The notes below the pieces were generated by a model. The model had not been told where the DNA came from and ran no database searches. It was given only the letters and a program-made list of their open reading frames with translations. Made by a program: the position numbers and the translations under genes. Below, piece after piece: positions 9,418 to 18,741 of a stretch of DNA of 64,000 nt. Source of the stretch: Flavobacteriaceae bacterium (GTDB taxonomy: Bacteria; Bacteroidota; Bacteroidia; Flavobacteriales; Flavobacteriaceae); the NCBI GenBank assembly GCA_013043685.1, contig JABDNT010000046.1:92439-156438 (forward strand). Reading direction: 5' to 3'. Position 1 is the stretch's first letter. The number at the start of each line of letters is the position of its first letter.

Positions 9418-11337
9418 TTATCTGCCTCGCTTAATGAGTTTTAATTGCCCGGCACCGTTATCCGAATCCAGAGATACTACATATAATCCGTTGGCCAGTT
9501 GGTCACTTAGTTCAAAATTAAGTTCATTACGACCTCTGTTCAGCTGAACGGCTTGTTGCGAAATAATTTGTCCGCTTACACCGTATATACTTAATGTAGC
9601 ACTGGACGGCCTGCTGCTTTCAATTACGAGGTTGAAATATTTCTGAACCGGGTTAGGATATGCAGTGAGCTCGATCGATTTAACTTCCGGAAAAGGAAAG
9701 AATTCTACAGCTAAGAGATCCCGAGGCACGGCAATGAAAACATCTTCCTGAAGTGTTTCAATACTTGAATTACGCAGAATGATCTCTGAAAGCTTCGTGC
9801 TCTTTAATTCATCGATTTCCCCCGTAGTAAAAGCAGGGTCATTCTCATAGTAATAACGATCACCGTCACGAAGTGCCTGGAACTGTAATTTAAGTATTTC
9901 ATGCAATCCTTCACCCACAAGTGCATTCGGTAAGTGGTCCTCACTCATAAAGCCGATCCATGGATCCAGTTTTCCAATATCACCTTCGTATACGGTAGCT
10001 AAATTACCACTCAGGACCGGGTCTGAAGTCAAGCTATTGAAATCAGCATGAGGTGTCAGTGAAAGGTCGGTTCGGAACGTATTATAATCGGGAATCCCAC
10101 GTTCGCGTGCACGCGCAAGGTTTATGGACAGAAGGTCTATACCACCAGAACCGGGTTGACCGAAAAGGAAGTTTCGTATATCATCCATGATCAGTGGATC
10201 TACCAGCTGATGTTCCTGGGCCGCCAGTCCCCTGAAAAAAGGTTCAATACCGCCTTCATCTTTCAGGATGGCAGGATTAAAAAAGCCATCTCTAAGATCA
10301 ACGGCACCAAAAACCCAGTCGTCACCATTCTCTTCATAGCGAACCAGGCGTCCGTTCACCATAGTATGACCAAAACGATAGCCTGCAGCAGAAAAAGTAT
10401 TGAGGATGTTAGGCTCAACAGTGTCATCATATCCTGCATAAGGATCTATCTGGATACCAATGTGAGGTAAGAACTCTTCGTAAGTCACTACCTGAATCAG
10501 TGCTCCAACTATTTTTCTTACTCTCTGAAAGATCTCTTCATCATTCCAAGAAGGATTCTGATCCTTGATTTCGTCACAAAGCCTGTTGTGTTCACGAACC
10601 CACAGCGTGTGGAAACAGGAGAGTCCAGGCTGCTCGTTAACTCGAATATCCCCTCCCACAAAGAATTTCTCGGGCAGTGGAAATCCATCCAGAACCATAA
10701 ACGGAGCAGCAGGGTCAATTGCACTGTCAAATTCCCCATCTACGGTATTCCACGGTAAAAGATCTCCGGAGGAGGTCTTCAGCTTTCCATCCACAAATGT
10801 GCGCAGCCAGTTGGCTCGATTGATGTCGCTTCCATATACTGCCGAGCCATCAATATAGCTGGTGATATCGTTGATGTGTTTTCTCGGATTGTTAATAGAA
10901 GTACCCGTTGCAGGATCGGACTTAGATCTGAACATACGCAGAGTCTCGTTCCCCGTGCAGTTCGGGTCGAACAGAGGTTCACACATGGGAACCGGAATAT
11001 CGTTGGGTTCGTCGAAATTATCATCGTTCAAATTAACATCGTGATCTATAAACTGGCCCCAGCCCCAGATAAAGTCACTTAATTCCAACTCGTTGGCAAT
11101 GAATTCGGTCTGGCTTCCAATAGCATTACTTATCTCCCTGGGATTAGGTCTGTCCTGGCCTCCTGGCTCGCTTATAAGATCGCCAAAGGCATTGGTCGCA
11201 AAATTTCTGAAATGCGCATCAGCAGCACCCCACTCGGGATTGTTTAAATTGTTGTTCGTTCCGTCATAGCTTCGGTTTAGCTGAGCAAAACCTTGTATGG
11301 AAATAAAGAAAGCGGTGATAAGTATTAATGTTTTCAT
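9418..11337 (-). CDS. Animal-type heme peroxidase (peroxinectin-like) with T9SS sorting domain
   Basis: FIWGWGQFIDHDVNL, DGSAVYGSD, WVREHNRLCDEI, FSAAGYRFGHTMVNG; C-terminal YPNPVQKYFNLVIESS T9SS domain. Likely start MKTLILITAFF at 11337, not 11466. Confidence 0.88.
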   Translation of the reverse strand: MKTLILITAFFISIQGFAQLNRSYDGTNNNLNNPEWGAADAHFRNFATNAFGDLISEPGGQDRPNPREISNAIGSQTEFIANELELSDFIWGWGQFIDHDVNLNDDNFDEPNDIPVPMCEPLFDPNCTGNETLRMFRSKSDPATGTSINNPRKHINDITSYIDGSAVYGSDINRANWLRTFVDGKLKTSSGDLLPWNTVDGEFDSAIDPAAPFMVLDGFPLPEKFFVGGDIRVNEQPGLSCFHTLWVREHNRLCDEIKDQNPSWNDEEIFQRVRKIVGALIQVVTYEEFLPHIGIQIDPYAGYDDTVEPNILNTFSAAGYRFGHTMVNGRLVRYEENGDDWVFGAVDLRDGFFNPAILKDEGGIEPFFRGLAAQEHQLVDPLIMDDIRNFLFGQPGSGGIDLLSINLARARERGIPDYNTFRTDLSLTPHADFNSLTSDPVLSGNLATVYEGDIGKLDPWIGFMSEDHLPNALVGEGLHEILKLQFQALRDGDRYYYENDPAFTTGEIDELKSTKLSEIILRNSSIETLQEDVFIAVPRDLLAVEFFPFPEVKSIELTAYPNPVQKYFNLVIESSRPSSATLSIYGVSGQIISQQAVQLNRGRNELNFELSDQLANGLYVVSLDSDNGAGQLKLIKRGR

Positions 11338-11384
11338 AAAAGCTAATATAAAAGTTAATCGGAAATCATCACAATTTGTCGTCT

Positions 11385-12116
11385 TTAATTTATTAACCGG
11401 TATACCTCTTTGAAAGGAATTCTGAAACGTGGCCCATAGATCCCTTTTTCGTCGCGGATGCCGCACCCTATCACCATGTTGATCTCTGCACGATAAGGTA
11501 TCTTTAAAATCCGCTTCACTCTCAGGGTATCACTTCCTTCCATCGGACAAGTATCATAACCGATGGACGCCATACTGATCATAAAATTCTGTGCTGCCAG
11601 GCCGGCACTTTTATGTGCGACCACCCGCATATCACTGGTCCTGGCCTGCCGGTATATGGGCCTGAATAGCCCTACGAGCTGAAAAGCCAGGAATTTCAGC
11701 CATCCGAAGATACCCAGGAAATCGAAATAAGTAACTGGAATTAGCTTACCATAATAGTTTTGGGCCATTTTTCTCCGTTTCTCAAGGCGCGGAGTCATTT
11801 CGGTATTGTTGAATCCTTCTTCGATAAACTTAAGATTAGCCCTGGCCCGTTGTCTCCAAAGATCTTTTCTTGCAACAACAACTACCAGTTGTTTTGCCGT
11901 TTTCGATGCATTTTGATTGAAACACGCAACAGCTATTCTACGAATGATCTCCGGATTGGTAATGTGATAGAATTCCCAAAGTTGAAGGTTACTGCTTGTG
12001 GCAGCTAAAGTGGCATTTTTAAGACATTGTTCAACCTTTTGGGTGTCGATGGGCTCCTCCTTGAAAACTCGAACCGCACGACGGTAGGCAATTGCCTCTG
12101 AAACCGTTTTTTCCAT
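11385..12116 (-). CDS. Nitroreductase family protein
   Basis: AIAYRRAVRVFKEEPIDTQKVEQCL..AATSSNLQLWEF, ASIGYDTCPMEG. Confidence 0.9.
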   Translation of the reverse strand: MEKTVSEAIAYRRAVRVFKEEPIDTQKVEQCLKNATLAATSSNLQLWEFYHITNPEIIRRIAVACFNQNASKTAKQLVVVVARKDLWRQRARANLKFIEEGFNNTEMTPRLEKRRKMAQNYYGKLIPVTYFDFLGIFGWLKFLAFQLVGLFRPIYRQARTSDMRVVAHKSAGLAAQNFMISMASIGYDTCPMEGSDTLRVKRILKIPYRAEINMVIGCGIRDEKGIYGPRFRIPFKEVYRLIN

Positions 12117-12213
12117 TAATGTGTAATAGTTTGAAAAACGGAAGATAAGATATTAAACCTGTACCGTTCTATAACGTAGGTTCGATTTATTCAAATTTAA
12201 TCTGTTGATTCTT

Positions 12214-12954
12214 TTATTCCTTCTTTTTCTTCACCGGTAAAACTTCTTCAGGGAAAGGGAAGAGGATGGTCGAATTCTTTTCAGAAGCAATATTAGATAA
12301 GGTTTGGTAAAGCCTTAATTTTATAGCTGAAGGTGATTGATCAATGATCTGTCCGGCCTCGAATAATTTTTGTGCGGCTTGTTCTTCAGCTTCAGCAAGA
12401 ATTATCCTGGCTCTACGCGAGCGTTCTGCCTCGGCCTGATTGGCCATCATTCTTCTCATATTTTCAGGAAGCTGAATGTCTTTGATCTTGACATCATTTA
12501 TTTCGATACCCCATTCCATGGTTTCCATTTCTACAATTTCCTTTATGTTTTTACCCATTTCTTCGCGCTTCGAAAGAATGGTATCCAGTTCTACCTTACC
12601 ACAAACATCTCTCAATGCAGCTTGCGCTAATTGTGAGATGGCGAATTTATATTCTTCTACTTCGAGTACGGCTTTTTCAGGGTCATTTATTCTGAAAAAG
12701 ACCACTCCGTCTATACTACAGGGTACGTTATCTTCAGTCATTACTTCCTGGGAAACTATGTTGATTGTAATAACCCGAATGTCCACAACCTGGATGGTTT
12801 CAACCACAGGGATGATCCAACGGAAACCGGGTTGCAGGGTTTTTATATACTTTCCAAATCGAAATTTTAGTGCTCTTTTGTATTCAAAGACCACGCGAAT
12901 CCCCAATAATAGGAATACAACAAAAACTATACTGAATAATACAATTGGATTCAT
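12214..12954 (-). CDS. SPFH/Band 7 (stomatin/slipin-like) protein
   Basis: N-terminal TM, EYKRALKFRFGKYIKTLQPGFRWIIPVVETIQVVDIRVITINI, QAEAERSRRARIILAEAEEQAA. Confidence 0.92.
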   Translation of the reverse strand: MNPIVLFSIVFVVFLLLGIRVVFEYKRALKFRFGKYIKTLQPGFRWIIPVVETIQVVDIRVITINIVSQEVMTEDNVPCSIDGVVFFRINDPEKAVLEVEEYKFAISQLAQAALRDVCGKVELDTILSKREEMGKNIKEIVEMETMEWGIEINDVKIKDIQLPENMRRMMANQAEAERSRRARIILAEAEEQAAQKLFEAGQIIDQSPSAIKLRLYQTLSNIASEKNSTILFPFPEEVLPVKKKKE

Positions 12955-13051
12955 AACAAATATTTTAAAGTTGAATATTATACGTACTGAATGACAGCGT
13001 TTTAAAGATACGATTCCTTACAGGTTCTGGAATGATAAATATCATGTAAGA

Positions 13052-13087
13052 GCACAAAAAAACCTCCCGTTATTTCAGCGGGAGGTT
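13052..13087 (-). terminator. Rho-independent terminator downstream of the 32 aa ORF
   Basis: AACCTCCCG (13061-13069)/CGGGAGGTT (13079-13087) stem, preceded on + by AAAAAA (poly-T on minus strand). Confidence 0.8.
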
Positions 13088-13115
13088 TTATGGATTCCGG
13101 TTGGTGTGGAGAAGA

Positions 13116-13214
13116 CTATCTGTGGATTGCATAACTACTGGCTTTCGCAAATTCAGCTAATTTTACATTCCACTTACTAAGTTTCTCACTCCAAAGTTGT
13201 TTCCAATTTTTCAT
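13116..13214 (-). CDS. Small basic protein, 32 aa, ASSYAIHR family (copy A)
   Basis: MKNWKQLWSEKLSKWNVKLAEFAKASSYAIHR*; shares its C-terminal half with 18742..18855. Not in ORF track because of length. Confidence 0.78.
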   Translation of the reverse strand: MKNWKQLWSEKLSKWNVKLAEFAKASSYAIHR

Positions 13215-13442
13215 AACTCGAATTTTAGGGTTATGCCATCAGAAATCCAACAAGCGTGCCATTAGTTGAAGCAATTCTCTAACTGTTTGAAATTGAATAG
13301 AATAAAACTATTTTGAACATATATCCTAAACTATATTATGTAAGAATATGATGCCGACCTATTCCTCTCAATTCACTCCATTTAATTTCATTTTAACAGC
13401 CGGATTTTGTATCTTTTTAAGAACAATTCAAATACTCATAAC

Positions 13443-14135
13443 TTGAAACGTCTGGTGCTGATTATGGCTATATTTCTTACGGCTTTTGCGAATTGCCAGT
13501 CCGATTATTCAGAACGTCGTGCCAAAATGGTAAGGGGACAACTGGAATCACGTGGAATAAAGGATAAAGCAACATTGGAGGCAATGCGCAAAGTACCCCG
13601 GCATATGTTTGTGCCAGAAAATGCAAAAGGCAAGGCTTATATCGACGCACCACTTACCATTGGGAAAGGCCAGACCATTTCTCAGCCATATATTGTCGGC
13701 TATATGACAGAACAGCTCCAGCTAAAGCCAACAGATAAGGTACTGGAGATAGGGACAGGTTCTGGTTACCAGGCTGCGGTCCTGGCTGAAATTGTTTCCG
13801 AGGTCTACTCCATAGAGATCATTGAATCCCTGGGTGAGACTGCGGCAAACCGACTGAAAAGTCTTGGTTACGATAACGTCGAGGTGAGAATTGGTGATGG
13901 CTACCTGGGATGGCCGGAAAAAGCGCCGTTCGATGCTATTATTATAACCGCCGGTATAGATCATGTTCCTCAGCCTCTAATAGACCAGTTGGCGGAAGGC
14001 GGCCGGCTAATTGTTCCTGAAGGGGCCAGGCGAAGTACACGCGACCTTATGTTGCTTAGGAAAAAGAAAGGTAAGATCAAACGTAAATTCCTTATCCCTG
14101 TTGTTTTTGTTGAATTTCAGCGGAAGAACGATTAA
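13443..14135 (+). CDS. pcm: Protein-L-isoaspartate(D-aspartate) O-methyltransferase, putative lipoprotein
   Basis: RAKMVRGQLESRGIKD...VPRHMFVPE...IGKGQTISQPYIVGYMTEQL...VLEIGTGSGYQAAVLAEI. Likely TTG start at 13443 gives LKRLVLIMAIFLTAFANC lipobox-like leader. Confidence 0.9.
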   Translation: MKRLVLIMAIFLTAFANCQSDYSERRAKMVRGQLESRGIKDKATLEAMRKVPRHMFVPENAKGKAYIDAPLTIGKGQTISQPYIVGYMTEQLQLKPTDKVLEIGTGSGYQAAVLAEIVSEVYSIEIIESLGETAANRLKSLGYDNVEVRIGDGYLGWPEKAPFDAIIITAGIDHVPQPLIDQLAEGGRLIVPEGARRSTRDLMLLRKKKGKIKRKFLIPVVFVEFQRKND

Positions 14136-14272
14136 ACTGATTCAGTGTTTTTGGGGCATTAATTGATCATTCTTTATTCAGAATCATTATTTATTTCATT
14201 AAAATGTGACGGCAATGATGCAGGTCATAGGAATCTATATCGTTGATTATTTACTTTGCAGAAAGTTAAGTT

Positions 14273-14794
14273 ATGGCCGCTTTGCTCGTCATAATTATCC
14301 TCTTATTACTTCTGTTAGGCTATCTTTTGTGGATGCCGGTTGTATTGAAAATTGATACTGACACCAACGAATATTATCTTCAATTGAAAGGCCTGGCGAA
14401 GGCATCGGTATTAGGGGACGATAAGGAAGTATTAAAGGTTAAACTTAATGTACTGTTTTTGAATTTCAACTTTTACCCGCTTCGAAAAAGAAAGGCTTCG
14501 AAAAAGAAAAAGCTAAAGGCTAAAAAAGGGGAAGAAGATGCGGAAAAGAAGAAGAGAAATTGGACCAATGAAGGGCGCAGAGCCTGGCGGGTACTTAAAA
14601 CGTTTGAAATTAAACAGTTGCTGGTGGAACTGGACACCGGTGATTATGTATTGAATGCGAAACTATATCCGGTCTTTTTCATGCTGAACAGGTGGCAAGG
14701 GAGTTTCGCCATTAATTTTACGAATAGAAATCGATTAGCACTAATTGTACAAAATCGACCCATATATATACTTAAATCTATTATTAATATTTAA
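14273..14794 (+). CDS. DUF2953 / YtfI-like membrane protein
   Basis: N-terminal TM, Lys-rich linker, C-terminal NRPIYILKSIINI; immediately upstream of a YtfJ/GerW homolog. Confidence 0.6.
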   Translation: MAALLVIIILLLLLLGYLLWMPVVLKIDTDTNEYYLQLKGLAKASVLGDDKEVLKVKLNVLFLNFNFYPLRKRKASKKKKLKAKKGEEDAEKKKRNWTNEGRRAWRVLKTFEIKQLLVELDTGDYVLNAKLYPVFFMLNRWQGSFAINFTNRNRLALIVQNRPIYILKSIINI

Positions 14795-14804
14795 AACTTT
14801 TGTG

Positions 14805-15179
14805 ATGGTCTTACATTTTGAAGAATTATTAAAACAAATAACTGAATTTATCAGGAATGAAGCGAAAACAGAAACCGTTGTAGGCGAACAATTTAAATTG
14901 GGAGAATTCATATGTGTTCCTGTAATTAAAATCGGAATGGGATTTGGTTCCGGTGAAGGAGAAGGTATTGAGAAGAAAACAAAAACTAAAACCGGTTACG
15001 GAATGGGAGCTGGTGCCGGAATGGGCATTGAACCACTTGGATTCCTAGTAACCAAAGGTGAGGAAATTAGCTTCGTCGAAGCAGGAAAGGCTCATGGATT
15101 AGCCGCTGCATTCGAGAAGGTACCGGAAATGATCGAGAAGATCTATGAAAACCGAGGCAAAGAAACAGAAACTGCTTAG
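14805..15179 (+). CDS. GerW/YtfJ family protein
   Basis: VVGEQFKLGEFICVPVIKIGMGFGSGEGEG...GYGMGAGAGMGIEPLGFLVTKGEEISFVE matches the YtfJ signature. ATG at 14805 preferred over track start. Confidence 0.82.
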   Translation: MVLHFEELLKQITEFIRNEAKTETVVGEQFKLGEFICVPVIKIGMGFGSGEGEGIEKKTKTKTGYGMGAGAGMGIEPLGFLVTKGEEISFVEAGKAHGLAAAFEKVPEMIEKIYENRGKETETA

Positions 15180-15221
15180 GTGATTGGAGGAGTTCTGTAG
15201 ATCAACTCGAATTTTAGGCGT

Positions 15222-15262
15222 GCCGCAAGGTCGGATTATATCACTAATTCCGGTCTTGCGGC
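15222..15262. terminator. Strong hairpin between convergent genes
   Basis: GCCGCAAGGTCGGA (15222-15235) pairs with TCCGGTCTTGCGGC (15249-15262), 14 bp with two G-U pairs; no clear T tract. Confidence 0.5.
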
Positions 15263-15275
15263 GATATATTTCCAA

Positions 15276-16820
15276 CTAGTTTCCCTTGCGATCCGGAGAT
15301 CTGGGCGTAGGCCACTCCATTTGTTTCCCTGTCCTACTGCTCACCGGTAATACGGCGCGATCCCTGGATGTGGTTTCGGGATCTTCACTGGCCATGTAGG
15401 TTAAAATAGTCGTTAAGATCACGTTATTTCTCACATCATCAAACACAATTTTATCGTAAGTATCACGGTTGGTATGCCAGGTGTAATTCCAGTATGCCCA
15501 GCTTAGCGAACTCAAGCTGAACGCAGGAGCACCTGCGGCCTGGAATGAAGCATAATCCGAACCACCTCGGGCAGGCCTCCCGGGGAAGGTTGTTTCAATT
15601 TCCGAAGTTATTTCACCTGGAACCGCATTTAGCCAGCGGGACAGGTAATCGTATGAATGCAAGAAACCACCACCCGACAAACGCACAACACGCCCGGTTC
15701 CGTTATCCTGATTAAAAACTGCCTGCACCCCATTAACGATCTCCGGATGATCCTCTACAAAAGCGCGTGAACCGTTCAGGCCTTGCTCTTCGCTTCCCCA
15801 TAAGCCCACGAGTATTGTCCGCTTCGGATTAGGGTAATGTTTTTTCAGGATTCGCAATGCTTCCATCATTACTAAAGTTCCTGTTCCATTATCTGTGGCT
15901 CCGGTAGCGCCATCCCAAGAGTCGAAATGTGCTGAAAGGATAACGTATTCATCGGGTTTTTCAGAACCTTTTATCTCAGCAATAGTATTGAAAGTTGGCA
16001 TGGAGCCAAGCTCTTTCGATTCTGCCACAATATGTATCCTGGGTTTCTGGCCAGATTCCACAAGCCTGTATAACAGACCGTAATCCTCCAGTTCAAGGTC
16101 CACTGTAGGTATGGATTTGGTCCTTGCTCCAAAGATCTTATTTACTCCGAAACCTCTTGACCAGTTCGACATAACAATACCGGCAGCACCGGCTTCCTCT
16201 AGGGCGGCAGGCAAAGTTCTCCTGTTATGCCCGGTATTCTGCATATTGGTCCGCCAGTCTTTGGTTAATGCGTCCCTTTCATCTTTCATCTTCTGAAAGG
16301 ATTCCTCTGTAGCGTACTCTTCCCAGTTATAATCAGGCCTTCCTGTGGGTTGTTGCATGGAGATCATAACTAATTTTCCTTTAACGCTGGGCAACCATTT
16401 TGCGAAATCGGCAGAATCCTTTACACGAGGTAAAATAGCAAGTTCGGCCATTACACCTTCCTTGCCGGTTCCCGGGCTCCACGCCAGTTGCATTCCTCTT
16501 AAGCTTTGCACCCTGGGATAAACCATATCTATATGAGTAACACCTCGTTCCCATCCGCGCCATTCACCATATTGTTCATTGCGGGCGCTAACGCCCCATT
16601 CGGCGTACTTGGCTACGGCCCAGTCATGTGCATTTTTCATCTGTGGCGTCCCCACTAGTCTCGGGCCTATCTGATCCATGAGTTCATGCCCAAGTTGTTT
16701 TAGTTGTGAGTTTTCGTTCGCTTCGCTGATCATAGCTTCGATCACAGGGTCTTTTTCCTGGGCAAAAATGGAAGTACAGCCTATTAATAGTACGAATCCA
16801 AGGGAGAGAAATCTTTTCAT
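15276..16820 (-). CDS. M28 family metallopeptidase
   Basis: VILSAHFDSWDGATGATDNGTGTLVMMEALRIL, LWGSEEQGLNGSRAFV; signal peptide; PA-like insert. Confidence 0.92.
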   Translation of the reverse strand: MKRFLSLGFVLLIGCTSIFAQEKDPVIEAMISEANENSQLKQLGHELMDQIGPRLVGTPQMKNAHDWAVAKYAEWGVSARNEQYGEWRGWERGVTHIDMVYPRVQSLRGMQLAWSPGTGKEGVMAELAILPRVKDSADFAKWLPSVKGKLVMISMQQPTGRPDYNWEEYATEESFQKMKDERDALTKDWRTNMQNTGHNRRTLPAALEEAGAAGIVMSNWSRGFGVNKIFGARTKSIPTVDLELEDYGLLYRLVESGQKPRIHIVAESKELGSMPTFNTIAEIKGSEKPDEYVILSAHFDSWDGATGATDNGTGTLVMMEALRILKKHYPNPKRTILVGLWGSEEQGLNGSRAFVEDHPEIVNGVQAVFNQDNGTGRVVRLSGGGFLHSYDYLSRWLNAVPGEITSEIETTFPGRPARGGSDYASFQAAGAPAFSLSSLSWAYWNYTWHTNRDTYDKIVFDDVRNNVILTTILTYMASEDPETTSRDRAVLPVSSRTGKQMEWPTPRSPDRKGN

Positions 16821-17012
16821 TTGTAAGAAGTTGTAATTTTAATAAATTGATTCTTTAAAAATACAGCTTCTTGGCGGAACGGTTTCCCAACATCTTAAAT
16901 TTAATAATTGATAATGTGATAAATATTTCAGAACCAACAAAATAATAAGACGAATGTGTAACATTTTCATAAAAGTTTACTCTTGTATATATAACTAGTT
17001 ATCAATCAAAAA

Positions 17013-18665
17013 ATGAAAAAAATCATCTTACTCTTCATCAGTTTCCTGATGTTACAGGCAACTGCACAATCGACTTTTACCGCCCAACAATGGCAGGACG
17101 ACCTCAAATTTCTTCAACATACGGTTCATAAGGACTATCCATTTCTCTTCAAAAAAGTTACTTCGGAAGCCTTTGATGCGGCTGTCGAGAAACTCCACAA
17201 ACAGATTCCAAATCTGGCGCAACATGAGATCAGTATAGGATTTGCCCGGATAATAGGAATGTTCAAATACGGACATACCCGTATGGGATGGCATGGCAAT
17301 CCCACAGCTTTAAGACAATTCCCTGTTAATCTCTATCGTTTCTCAGACGGAGTCTATGTTCAGGGAGTCCATAAGGACTACTCTCAAGCTTTAGGAGCTA
17401 AGGTCCTCAGGGTAGGGAATATGTCTGTTGAAGAAGCATTAAAAGCTGTGTATCCAGTGGTACCTGTAGAAAATGAGCAATTCTTTAAAGCATACGGATT
17501 CCTTTATCTTATGAGTCCCGAAGTATTACATGCTCAGGGGGTTGTTTCGGAATTATCAGACCAGCTTGAGCTGACCCTTGAAAAGGAAGGAAAGACCTTT
17601 AAGACCACATTTGAAGTACTTCCTGCAGGGAAGATGCCACCCAGAACCTACGGATATATACAAACTTCAGATGAGTGGCTTGATGTGCGTGCCTCAGGGG
17701 AAACACCACTATATCTAAAACAACTTGACAAAATATACTACTACGAATACCTGCCGGATTCTAAAACCGTATACGTTCGGCAGAGCCAGATTCAGGATGA
17801 TCCAACTGAACCGATCCCTGCATTTTATACCCGGGTGTTCGATTTCATCGAAAAGAATGATGTGCAACGCCTTGTACTGGATGTGCGGTTGAACGGGGGA
17901 GGGAACAATTACAAGAACAAAGCGGTGGTGACCAGGATCATAGAATCTAAGAAGATAAACCAGGTTGGAAATTTTGTTGTTGTTCTGGGCCGGAGAACAT
18001 TTTCGGCATGTCAGAACCTTGTGAATGAACTGGACAATTACACCAATGCTGTATTTGTTGGGGAGCCCACAGGTGAGAATATCAATTTTTACGGTGATAA
18101 TAATGAGGTGATCCTTCCCAACACTAAAACCCCGGTTTATCTCTCCTTTGCCTGGTGGCAGGACAAACCACAATGGGAAAACGACGATTGGCTGGCCCCG
18201 CATATAGCCATCGATATGAGTTTTGAAGAATATAAAACCAATAAGGATCCGGTATTGGAAGCTGCGCTCAGCTTTGACGATTCTGATTTTGTACTCGATC
18301 CAATGCAGTATATGACGGAGCTATATACCTCGGGACAACAGGAAAAACTGGCTACCGAAGTACCTAAAATGGTAAGAGACCCCAGGTATAAGTTTTTTAA
18401 CTTCGAAGGAGAACTGAATGAAGCAGGGTATAATTCTATACAACGTGGTGACCCTCAAACGGCTATTGCTATTTTCACCTTTATAACTCAATTATTCCCG
18501 GAATCGGCAAATGCATGGGATAGTTTAGCCGAAGGTTATTTAGAGGCTGGAGACAAGGAAAAGGCGACAGAATACTATCAAAAAGCGCTGAAGATGGATC
18601 CTGATGGACCCACTGGTAAGAATGCGAGCGGTATGTTGCGGAAAATTGAAGTCGGCTCTCATTAA
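17013..18665 (+). CDS. Exported S41-like peptidase with C-terminal TPR
   Basis: LVLDVRLNGGGNNYKNKAVV, RRTFSACQNLVNELDNYTNAVFVGEPTG; C-terminal ANAWDSLAEGYLEAGDKEKATEYYQKALKMDP. Confidence 0.82.
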   Translation: MKKIILLFISFLMLQATAQSTFTAQQWQDDLKFLQHTVHKDYPFLFKKVTSEAFDAAVEKLHKQIPNLAQHEISIGFARIIGMFKYGHTRMGWHGNPTALRQFPVNLYRFSDGVYVQGVHKDYSQALGAKVLRVGNMSVEEALKAVYPVVPVENEQFFKAYGFLYLMSPEVLHAQGVVSELSDQLELTLEKEGKTFKTTFEVLPAGKMPPRTYGYIQTSDEWLDVRASGETPLYLKQLDKIYYYEYLPDSKTVYVRQSQIQDDPTEPIPAFYTRVFDFIEKNDVQRLVLDVRLNGGGNNYKNKAVVTRIIESKKINQVGNFVVVLGRRTFSACQNLVNELDNYTNAVFVGEPTGENINFYGDNNEVILPNTKTPVYLSFAWWQDKPQWENDDWLAPHIAIDMSFEEYKTNKDPVLEAALSFDDSDFVLDPMQYMTELYTSGQQEKLATEVPKMVRDPRYKFFNFEGELNEAGYNSIQRGDPQTAIAIFTFITQLFPESANAWDSLAEGYLEAGDKEKATEYYQKALKMDPDGPTGKNASGMLRKIEVGSH

Positions 18666-18684
18666 CCTGTCCCATGGTTAATGG

Positions 18685-18724
18685 TAAAAAATAACCCCTC
18701 ATGGAAGTGAGGGGTTTTTCTTTT
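18685..18724. terminator. Bidirectional Rho-independent terminator
   Basis: AACCCCTCA (18693-18701)/TGAGGGGTT (18708-18716) flanked by A run and T run; serves 17013..18665 (+) and 18742..18855 (-). Confidence 0.85.
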
Positions 18725-18741
18725 CTCTAAACAAAAAAGAA

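Noticed and set aside
10518-11082. Several short ORFs inside the heme peroxidase gene
   Set aside because: Fully contained in alternate frames of a strongly supported CDS.
13407-13442. Extended N-terminus MYLFKNNSNTHN of the first PIMT
   Set aside because: Requires a TTG start ahead of a non-hydrophobic stretch; start at 13443 (TTG) or the following ATG gives a cleaner signal sequence.
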